From Gemmatimonadaceae bacterium (lineage in GTDB: Bacteria > Gemmatimonadota > Gemmatimonadetes > Gemmatimonadales > Gemmatimonadaceae), in NCBI GenBank assembly GCA_025453855.1, contig JALOPO010000053.1, forward strand, positions 1 to 8,606: 8,606 nucleotides of DNA, written 5' to 3'. Below, one piece after another: positions 1 to 5,628 of this stretch. How positions within the stretch are numbered: the first letter of the stretch is position 1; every line of letters starts with the position of its first letter. Made by a program: the position numbers and the translations under genes. The notes under the pieces are model-generated. The model searched no databases, was not told the origin of the DNA, and saw only the letters and a list, made by a program, of their open reading frames with translations.

Positions 1-263
1 CGGAGTCGCGCCGCATCGATGCGCGGCGCACCGTCGTCGCCATCGCGATCGAGGCGCACGCTGAGCGTCACGTGGCCGCGCGCCACGCGCTGGCGCATCG
101 CCTCGCGCAGCTCCGGTTCGAGGCGACCGAGCGCGCTCGGGAGCTTGAGCGACGGCGTGAAGAAGCGATGGTTGACGCTCCGCACCTCGACGGCGACCCG
201 GTGTCCGGCGACCACGCCCTCCGCCGCCCCGAACCCCGTCATGCTCGCGATCGTGACAGCCAC
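1..263 (-). CDS. yicC: YicC-family endoribonuclease, N-terminal part (gene runs off the left edge)
   Basis: This is the first 87 codons of a YicC-family protein, a cytoplasmic endoribonuclease family that in E. coli acts on small RNA. The family hallmark Ser-Met-Thr-Gly-Phe-Gly lies at residues 7-12. It is followed by Val-Glu-Val-Arg-Ser-Val-Asn-His-Arg-Phe at 25-34 and Leu-Glu-Pro-Glu-Leu-Arg-Glu at 48-54, which align without gaps to the start of E. coli YicC (SMTAY..., EIRSVNQRY, LEPVVRERI). The chosen start is GTG at 263, 13 bp after the receptor stop, with a weak GAGG about 11 nt upstream. An ATG at 242 (the Met of SMTGFG) is the alternative, but it has no ribosome binding site and would remove residues usually present. 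The gene appears to be the distal member of the icd-pepA-receptor operon. In many bacteria yicC is followed by gmk and rpoZ; whether that holds here lies beyond the edge. Confidence 0.9.
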   Translation of the reverse strand, partial: MAVTIASMTGFGAAEGVVAGHRVAVEVRSVNHRFFTPSLKLPSALGRLEPELREAMRQRVARGHVTLSVRLDRDGDDGAPRIDAARL

Positions 264-276
264 GTGATGCCCGGCC

Positions 277-2154
277 TCAGTTCCGGAAGGTCCAGCGGAC
301 CCCGTAGATGTTCTGCGCCGTCGGCATGAGGAGCCCGGGCACGGTGGTGTAGCTCTGGTTCGTCAGGTTGCGGAGCTGCCACGAGATGATCGCGTCGCGG
401 ATGCGGATCTCGGCCACGAGGCCGACGGTGGTCGCCGAGATGGCCGAGACGTCGGTCGTGTCGAGCGGGAAGCGCACCCGGTCCCGGTACTCCAGGATGC
501 CGCCGAACATGAAGCCGAAGTTCCCGCTCCGGAAGCGCGATCGCCAATCGGTGCGGAAGGTGAGCTCCCCGCGGAACTGCCGGCGCGGCCGATAGAGCCC
601 GGCCTCGCGCCACTGCGTGGCGGTGACGTGCGTGGCGAAGCCGCGGCCGAGCGGTCCGACGATCGTCCCGATCATCGCCGTCGCCGGCCCGTCGAGCACC
701 GCGCTGTAGCGCTGGTCGAGGATGATCGGTGGGCGCAGCACCGCGCTGTCGCGTGTGAGCACGCCACCGGTGACCCAGAGGCCGCGCAGGCGCACGCCGG
801 CTTCCGCGCGGAACGCACGCCCGGCAGGCAGCGGGGTACGCTCCGTGCGGCCGAGCGTGTCGAAGATGATCGACGCCTCACCCTCGCTCGTGCGACTGGC
901 CGTCCCCTGGAGCAGGAGCCACGGCACCGGTTGCAGGCGAGCGTGCACTTCGGCGCGCGTCACGTCGTCGAACGGCGAGCGTTCGCCGAAGAGGGCGATC
1001 GTGGCGCGCTCGGTCTCGAGCGCGGCGCGCACCGAGGGCTGCTGCAGCAGCTCGCCGTCGATGTCGCGGATGCGGTGCGTGGCCGAGAGCCGCAATGCCC
1101 CGGCCGTGAAGCCACCGGCGATCACGTACTGCCGGCGCACGAGGTTCGTGTCGGCCGTGTCGACACGCACGCCGCTGAACGGCGTCCCGCCTGCGGTGGG
1201 GCGTCGCGTGCTCCGCTCCTGCATGGTGCGCGAGGCCGCGGTGGCGGTGAGCCACGGGCCCTGCGACACCGTGCCGAGCGCCGCGCGCACCAGGAGCTCC
1301 TGATCGATGAGCTCCATGCCCGGGATGGAACGTCCGGGGTCGCTCCCCTCGAGTGCCGTCCCCACGGGCAGGAGCGTCGTGCGCGTGTTGCGATGGCGAT
1401 TGAGCGTGGCATCGAGCGACCAGCCGCGCCCCACGTAGCCGAGGCGGGCGAAGGCGGCGAGGGCGTCGCCGTCACCGGCGACCAGCGGTGAATCCTGCAG
1501 CGATCGCTGCTGGAGGAAGAGCTGCAGCGCCCAGCCGGGCTTCCAGCGCCGCGCGACATAGCCGCGGAAGGTGTTCGCGCGATCGTCGCCCGTGAGCACG
1601 TCGAGGCGACTGGCGGCGGTGCGCACCAGCGGGCCGCGCCAGGTGCGCATGTGGATGCGCAACTCGTCGGCCGCACGCTCCACGGCGAGGTCCTCGAGCG
1701 TGGCGAGCGGGAAGAGGCTCAGGTCGTAGATCCCGCCCGACCGTGGATCGAACGGCTCGAGCTCCACGCCATCGACGAAGAGGCGGATGCGCCCCACGTC
1801 ACCGGCGACCGAGGCGATCTGCGGCGCCGTGTAGTTGCGCGCGCGGAAGGTAGTGAGTCCCGGCACGCGCTCGAGCAGGTCGGCGAGCGTGAGCGCCCCG
1901 TGCACGTAGAGCGAGTCGCCGTTGAAGCGGAAGGCGAACGCCCCTTCCGTGCGCGCCGGGAGCTCGGCGCGCGGGAGTGGCCGCTTGACCGAGTCCTCGC
2001 GGGCGATGGAGTCGAGGCGCGCCAGCGAGTCCGACCGCGCCGACACGGCCGAGTCGGGAATCGCACTCGGCACCTGCGCGCGCATGGTCGTCGGCACCGC
2101 GCCCGCGAGCGCGATGCCGACGACCAGCGTGCGCCACGTGCGACCGGCGCTCAG
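277..2154 (-). CDS. TonB-dependent receptor-like outer-membrane protein with plug domain
   Basis: Predicted 625-aa outer-membrane protein. Residues 1-26 form a Sec signal peptide (basic start with Arg5 and Arg8, hydrophobic 9-20, cleavage likely at Ala26-Gln27). A Ser/Asp/Arg-rich linker spans about 31-70. A TonB plug-like region spans about 75-165: an Asp-Leu-Leu-Glu-Arg-Val-Pro-Gly-Leu motif at 92-100 and a Phe-Val-Asp-Gly-Val strand at 126-130, followed by Leu-Glu-Asp-Leu-Ala-Val-Glu-Arg at 153-160. The rest is alternating beta-strand sequence ending in Tyr-Gly-Val-Arg-Trp-Thr-Phe-Arg-Asn, a typical terminal barrel strand. It is short for the family, and I see no clear TonB box or N-terminal carboxypeptidase-like domain. 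The substrate cannot be read from the sequence. The frame stays open far upstream, but that part overlaps pepA and is antisense or shadow sequence. The only start that keeps the signal peptide is CTG at 2154, overlapping the pepA TGA. An ATG at the Met24 codon falls after the hydrophobic core. Confidence 0.82.
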   Translation of the reverse strand: MSAGRTWRTLVVGIALAGAVPTTMRAQVPSAIPDSAVSARSDSLARLDSIAREDSVKRPLPRAELPARTEGAFAFRFNGDSLYVHGALTLADLLERVPGLTTFRARNYTAPQIASVAGDVGRIRLFVDGVELEPFDPRSGGIYDLSLFPLATLEDLAVERAADELRIHMRTWRGPLVRTAASRLDVLTGDDRANTFRGYVARRWKPGWALQLFLQQRSLQDSPLVAGDGDALAAFARLGYVGRGWSLDATLNRHRNTRTTLLPVGTALEGSDPGRSIPGMELIDQELLVRAALGTVSQGPWLTATAASRTMQERSTRRPTAGGTPFSGVRVDTADTNLVRRQYVIAGGFTAGALRLSATHRIRDIDGELLQQPSVRAALETERATIALFGERSPFDDVTRAEVHARLQPVPWLLLQGTASRTSEGEASIIFDTLGRTERTPLPAGRAFRAEAGVRLRGLWVTGGVLTRDSAVLRPPIILDQRYSAVLDGPATAMIGTIVGPLGRGFATHVTATQWREAGLYRPRRQFRGELTFRTDWRSRFRSGNFGFMFGGILEYRDRVRFPLDTTDVSAISATTVGLVAEIRIRDAIISWQLRNLTNQSYTTVPGLLMPTAQNIYGVRWTFRN

Positions 2155-3638
2155 CGCGCCCTCGCCCGCACGAACTCGACGAAGGTGCCCACCGGGCGCC
2201 CCGTGCCGCCGCGCGGCAGCGCGACCAGGTCGCTCTCCGAGTACGCGGTTCCCGCGACGTCGAGGTGGACCCACGGATAGCCCTCGGCGAAGACCTTGAG
2301 GAAGAGCCCCGCGGTGATCGTCCCGGCGGCGCGCCCGCCGGTGTTCTTGATGTCGGCGGTGTCGCTCTTGATCTGCTCCTCGTAGTCGGGCCAGAGCGGG
2401 AGCTCCCACCCCGGCTCGCCGGCGCGCGTGCCGGCACCGAGCAGCTCCTGCACCAGCGCGGGGTCGTTCCCCATCACGCCGTGCAGCGAGTTCCCGAGCC
2501 CGATGACCACCGCGCCGGTGAGCGTGGCGGCATCGACGACGGCGGCGGGGTCGTACTTCTTCGCGTACGCGAGCACGTCGGCGAGGACGAGGCGCCCCTC
2601 GGCGTCGGTGTTCACGATCTCGATGAAGGTGCCATTGCTCGCCTGCACCACGTCGCCGGGATTGATCGCCGTGCCGCTCGGCATGTTGGTCGTCGCCCCC
2701 ACGAGGCCGACCACGTTCACCTTCAGCCTGAGTCGCGCGATCGCCTCCATGGCGCCGAGCACGCCGGCGGCGCCCGACATGTCGTACTTCATCCACTCCA
2801 TGCGCTCGGCCGGCTTGATGGAGATGCCGCCCGTGTCGAAGCAGATCCCCTTGCCGACGAGGACGAGCGGACGCGCATCGCCACCGCCCCGGTACTCGAG
2901 GGCGACGAGGCGCGGCTCCTGCGGCGTCCCCTGCGCGACGGCGAGGAAGCTCCCCATGCGCAGCGACTCCATCTCGCGGCGCCCGAGCACCGTGACCTCG
3001 AGGGCGTGCCGCGCGGCGATGTCGCGCGCGGTGTCGGCGAGGAAGTCGGGCGTGCAGAGGTTGCCGGGCATCATCTGCAGGCGACGCGCGAGCGCGTAGC
3101 CCGCACCCACCGATTCGCCGGCGCGCACGGCGCCTTCGTCGCGGGCCGCGTCGCCGACGACCACGGTGATCGACGTCACCGGCGAGCGCGGCTCCTTGGG
3201 GGGCGACTTGAGGTCGCGGTACTCCCAGGCGCCCATGGTGAGGCCGGTGACCAGCGCCTCGAGGGCTGTCCCCTCGGCGCCCGGGACGACGACGACGGCG
3301 ACCGCGCCGGCGTCGAGCGCACTCGCGCGACGCGCGGCGAGCGCGCCGGCGCGCTTGAGCGCCACCGCGCGATCGGGGGCATCGCCCGCGCCGACGAGGA
3401 GGATGCGCGCCGGGCCGCGCGTGCCGCCGGCGAGGTGCAGGACCTCGTCGCGGCGCCCGGTGAAGTCGCCGCGCGCGATGGTGCGGGCGAGCGCACCGCC
3501 CGTCGCCTCGTCGAGGGCGGCGAGCGATGCATCGAGCGCGGCGGGCTTCGCCATCACGATGGCGAGCACCGGCGCGTCGAGTGCCGATGCATCACCGGCA
3601 ACGACGTTGATCGTCGGGAGCGTACCGCGTGACGTCAC
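2151..3638 (-). CDS. pepA: Leucyl (cytosol) aminopeptidase, peptidase family M17
   Basis: A 495-aa di-metal aminopeptidase that releases N-terminal residues, preferably Leu-like, from peptides in the cytoplasm; members normally form hexamers. The N-terminal regulatory/macro-like domain covers about 1-165 and the catalytic domain about 175-490. Metal ligands and catalytic residues of the family are all present: Lys263 and Asp268 in VGKGICFDTGG, Lys275 in ISIKP, Asp286 in KYDMSGAA, and Asp345, Glu347 and Arg349 in the signature NTDAEGRL. Length matches the usual 480-505 aa. The start is GTG at 3638, overlapping the icd stop as GTGA, with GGGGA seven bases upstream. The open frame continues upstream only as shadow sequence inside icd. 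The product lacks a signal peptide. It is co-transcribed with icd by inference from the overlap, and its own stop overlaps the CTG start of the receptor gene. Metal type (Zn, Mn) and exact specificity are not readable. Confidence 0.95.
   Translation of the reverse strand: MTSRGTLPTINVVAGDASALDAPVLAIVMAKPAALDASLAALDEATGGALARTIARGDFTGRRDEVLHLAGGTRGPARILLVGAGDAPDRAVALKRAGALAARRASALDAGAVAVVVVPGAEGTALEALVTGLTMGAWEYRDLKSPPKEPRSPVTSITVVVGDAARDEGAVRAGESVGAGYALARRLQMMPGNLCTPDFLADTARDIAARHALEVTVLGRREMESLRMGSFLAVAQGTPQEPRLVALEYRGGGDARPLVLVGKGICFDTGGISIKPAERMEWMKYDMSGAAGVLGAMEAIARLRLKVNVVGLVGATTNMPSGTAINPGDVVQASNGTFIEIVNTDAEGRLVLADVLAYAKKYDPAAVVDAATLTGAVVIGLGNSLHGVMGNDPALVQELLGAGTRAGEPGWELPLWPDYEEQIKSDTADIKNTGGRAAGTITAGLFLKVFAEGYPWVHLDVAGTAYSESDLVALPRGGTGRPVGTFVEFVRARAR
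2159..2163 (-). promoter_or_regulatory. Shine-Dalgarno GAGGG supporting the CTG start of the receptor gene
   Basis: Reading on the minus strand, GAGGG ends four bases before the CTG at 2154 and lies within the last codons of pepA. No ATG, GTG or TTG in the receptor frame lies near this site, so it favours re-initiation at the CTG that overlaps the pepA stop codon. Chance is possible, because the local sequence is Arg/Ala codon-rich and full of GCG and AGG. Confidence 0.5.
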
Positions 3639-4882
3639 TTGCGCATCCCCGCGATGATCCCGTCGCCGAAGGCCGAGGTGCCGACCTCGGTGGCATAGGC
3701 CATCTGGCGCGCGAGGTCGTAGGTGACCTTGCCCGAGCGGATCGCCGTCTCGAGCCCCTTCACGACGAGCGCCGCGGCCTCGGTCCACCCCATGAACTCG
3801 AACATCATCACGCCGGAGAGGATCACGCTCCCGGGGTTGATCTTGTTCTTGTTGGCGTACTTGGGGGCGGTGCCGTGCGTCGCCTCGAAGACCGCCACGC
3901 CGTCGCCGATGTTCGCGCCGGGGGCGAGGCCGAGGCCACCCACCTGCGCGGCGGCGGCATCGGAGATGTAGTCGCCGTTCAGGTTCTGCGTGACCATCAC
4001 CGAATACTCGCTCGGCCGCAGCAGGAGCTGCTGGAACATCGCGTCGGCGATGCGATCCTTGATCACGATGCGCCCCGCCGGCGCATGGCCACCGTGCTGG
4101 TCGAGATCGGCCTCGTTCACGGTGCGATCGGCGAACTCCTGCGTCGCGACCTCGTAGCCCCAGGTGCGGAAGGCGCCCTCGGTGAACTTCTGGATGTTCC
4201 CCTTGTGCATGATCGTGACCGAGTCGCGGCCGTGCGTCAGCGCGTACTCGATGGCCATGCGCATCAGGCGCTTGGAGCGGAACTCGCTCACCGGCTTGAT
4301 GCCGATGGCGCTCTGGTCGAGGATCTCGGCGCCCATCTCGCGCACGAGGAAGTCGCGCACCTTCGCGGCCTCGGGGGTGCCGGCCTTGTACTCGATGCCG
4401 GCGTAGACGTCCTCGATCGCCTCGCGGAAGATCACGATGTCGAGCTTGCCCGGCTCCTTGACCGGGGCGCCGACCCCCTCGAACCAGCGCACGGGGCGGA
4501 CCGTGGCGTAGAGGTCGAGCGTCTGGCGGAGCGCGACGTTGAGCGAGCGGAAGCCGCCGCCGACGGGCGTGGTGAGCGGGCCCTTGATGGCGACGCGGAA
4601 CTCCCGGACCGCGTCGAGCGTCTCGTCGGGGAGCCAGGTGCCATGCTGGGTGTTGGACTTCTCGCCGGCGAAGATCTCCATCCAGTGCACGCGACGCTCG
4701 CCGCCGTAGGCGAGTGCGACGGCCGCATCGAAGACGCGGACCGAGGCACGCCAGATGTCCGGACCGGTGCCATCGCCCTCGATGAAGGGGATGATGGGGT
4801 TCGCGGGCACGCGGAGTGCGCCGTCCTGATAGACGATCCGGTCACCCCCGGAGGGGACCGTTGCGAAGCGATAGGTCGCCAT
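3635..4882 (-). CDS. icd: Isocitrate dehydrogenase, NADP-dependent
   Basis: A 415-aa cytoplasmic TCA-cycle enzyme converting isocitrate to 2-oxoglutarate and CO2. It is collinear with E. coli Icd (416 aa). The substrate loop GPLTTPVGGG (101-110) is followed by Ser113, Asn115, Arg119, Arg129, Arg153 and Tyr160. The metal-binding Asp280 lies in VIKDRIAD, with Asp304 and Asp308 in NLNGDYISDA. The nucleotide site HGTAPKY (336-342) keeps the Lys-Tyr pair (341-342), and Tyr388 and Arg392 in VTYDLAR match the E. coli residues contacting the 2'-phosphate, so NADP use is expected. Ser113 is the residue phosphorylated by AceK in E. coli; whether a kinase exists here is unknown. Residues 155-156 are Ala-Ile where E. 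coli has Asn-Ser. The start is ATG at 4882; a GTG at 4891 is possible, and neither has a clear Shine-Dalgarno sequence. This is the first gene of the left operon, divergent from the gene at 5127. Confidence 0.96.
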   Translation of the reverse strand: MATYRFATVPSGGDRIVYQDGALRVPANPIIPFIEGDGTGPDIWRASVRVFDAAVALAYGGERRVHWMEIFAGEKSNTQHGTWLPDETLDAVREFRVAIKGPLTTPVGGGFRSLNVALRQTLDLYATVRPVRWFEGVGAPVKEPGKLDIVIFREAIEDVYAGIEYKAGTPEAAKVRDFLVREMGAEILDQSAIGIKPVSEFRSKRLMRMAIEYALTHGRDSVTIMHKGNIQKFTEGAFRTWGYEVATQEFADRTVNEADLDQHGGHAPAGRIVIKDRIADAMFQQLLLRPSEYSVMVTQNLNGDYISDAAAAQVGGLGLAPGANIGDGVAVFEATHGTAPKYANKNKINPGSVILSGVMMFEFMGWTEAAALVVKGLETAIRSGKVTYDLARQMAYATEVGTSAFGDGIIAGMRK

Positions 4883-4896
4883 GCCGTACACCCGAA

Positions 4897-4908
4897 GGCC
4901 GGCCGGCC
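4897..4908. repeat. 12-bp GGCC-type palindrome just upstream of icd
   Basis: GGCCGGCCGGCC is a perfect palindrome 14 bp before the icd ATG. On the icd strand it runs directly into CUUCGG, a UUCG tetraloop closed by two C-G pairs, within the presumed leader. It lies where a ribosome binding site would be expected, and none is visible. The palindrome could be a structured translation-initiation region or a simple consequence of high GC. Confidence 0.4.
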
Positions 4909-4959
4909 ACCGAGCCCCGCGGGCGCGGCATCCGGATGCGTCGCCGGCGCGGCGCGGTT

Positions 4960-4995
4960 GGCCCCCGCACCACGGATCGTGGCCGGCGGGGGGCC
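4960..4995. promoter_or_regulatory. Strong extended stem-loop in the divergent intergenic region
   Basis: The inner stem CCACG (4970-4974) pairs with CGTGG (4978-4982) around a GAT loop. The outer stem GGCCCCCGC (4960-4968) pairs with GCGGGGGGCC (4986-4995) with one bulged G. A single A on one side and CCG on the other form an internal loop. No T-tract follows on either strand, so a canonical Rho-independent terminator is unlikely. It would lie in the icd leader if transcription starts further upstream, or could be an operator in DNA form. Function is not known. Confidence 0.5.
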
Positions 4996-5000
4996 CCGGA

Positions 5001-5029
5001 CTGAGGCGCAACGTAGGCCCCGGCCTCAG
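5001..5029. promoter_or_regulatory. Second inverted repeat in the divergent intergenic region
   Basis: CTGAGGC (5001-5007) and GCCTCAG (5023-5029) are perfect 7-bp inverted repeats separated by 15 bases, only five bases after the preceding stem-loop. GGCCCCGG occurs at 4992-4999 and again inside this loop at 5016-5023, giving an alternative pairing or a direct repeat. Such a symmetric site fits an operator or a leader hairpin for icd; no promoter elements could be recognised with confidence in 4883-5126. Confidence 0.4.
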
Positions 5030-5126
5030 GGGCAGCAAGCGACCGCGGGGTGACTCGCACGCCGCGCGATTCGTCTCCCCAACCGAGGGACCTCCACCCC
5101 TCGCCCTCCCCTCACGTGGTGCCCAG

Positions 5127-5582
5127 ATGTTCGCTCGCCGTTCCCCGAAGCCGCTCCTCGTCACGACCGAGGCGACGACGCGCGTGAAGCGCATGACGCC
5201 GCCCACCGGACCGGCGCTCCCCATGGGCGAGCACGTGACCGGCGCGGCCGCCGCGACCGAGGACACGGTGCGCGCGATCCGCCAGAGCGCCCTCGTGATC
5301 GGCTTCCTGGCCAGCGGCGCCGCACCGACGCTCCTGACCGACGGGATCTTCCGCGCGCTCACCGAGGTCGAAGGGTGCGGGCTGCCGACGAGCGGCTCGC
5401 GTGCGCACTTCTCCAGCGACTGGTGCGACACGCCCGCCGCACGGCGCCGGCTGGTGGCGACGCTCGCGCGGCACCAGCCGGCGCCCGATCCCACCGGCAC
5501 GCTCACGCGGCTCACCGTCGCCACGTGGCTGCGGACCTCCGGCTACGCGGCGTCGCCCGAGCTGCTGATCGCGGATCGCTGA
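5127..5582 (+). CDS. Uncharacterised 151-aa protein
   Basis: I do not recognise this protein. It is judged real because nearly every codon from 5127 to the stop ends in G or C (about nine exceptions in 151 by eye), while the same frame upstream of 5127 has many A- or T-ending codons. It has a basic N-terminus (Arg4, Arg5, Lys8), a probably disordered Thr/Pro/Ala stretch to about 45, and a helix-like segment with a hydrophobic centre at 46-83 including SALVIGFLASG (54-64). Cys84 and Cys100 bracket a Gly/Ser-rich stretch. The rest is Arg/Ala/Leu-rich, ending in Leu-Leu-Ile-Ala-Asp-Arg. No signal peptide, metal motif or clear membrane helix is visible. The start is uncertain: ATG 5127 fits the codon-use change, and ATG 5193 has a weak GAAG upstream. 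It is the only plus-strand gene, divergent from icd and convergent with the amylase gene. Confidence 0.68.
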   Translation: MFARRSPKPLLVTTEATTRVKRMTPPTGPALPMGEHVTGAAAATEDTVRAIRQSALVIGFLASGAAPTLLTDGIFRALTEVEGCGLPTSGSRAHFSSDWCDTPAARRRLVATLARHQPAPDPTGTLTRLTVATWLRTSGYAASPELLIADR

Positions 5583-5590
5583 CGCTTCGC

Positions 5591-5620
5591 GGTCGCGCAC
5601 CGCGTCACGCGCGCGCGACC
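5591..5620. terminator. GC-rich hairpin between convergent genes, possible bidirectional terminator
   Basis: GGTCGCGC (5591-5598) pairs perfectly with GCGCGACC (5613-5620). An inner CGCG/CGCG stem (5601-5604 with 5608-5611) closes a TCA loop, leaving a small asymmetric internal loop. The hairpin sits 8 bp after the stop of the plus-strand gene and 8 bp after the stop of the amylase gene, which is where a shared terminator would be. There is no T-tract on either side, so termination, if any, would not be of the classic intrinsic type. Confidence 0.5.
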
Positions 5621-5628
5621 GTGCCCGC

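Noticed and set aside
2155..2796. N-terminal extension of the receptor frame into pepA up to 2796
   Set aside because: The extra 214 residues are Arg/His-rich shadow sequence inside the conserved catalytic domain of pepA, and would bury the signal peptide.
2265..5053. Long plus-strand open frames opposite pepA and icd (2265-3632 and 3629-5053)
   Set aside because: They are antisense shadows of two well-supported enzymes. Their translations are Arg/His/Asp/Gly-rich with no domain, which is the usual product of GC-rich antisense frames lacking stops.
4883..5126. Sigma70-type -35/-10 promoters for icd and the plus-strand gene
   Set aside because: No pair of hexamers with acceptable spacing stood out from the GC-rich background, so no promoter is annotated.
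4883..5524. N-terminal extension of the icd frame up to 5524
   Set aside because: The ATG at 4882 gives a protein matching E. coli Icd in length. The extension is antisense to the plus-strand gene and crosses the intergenic inverted repeats.
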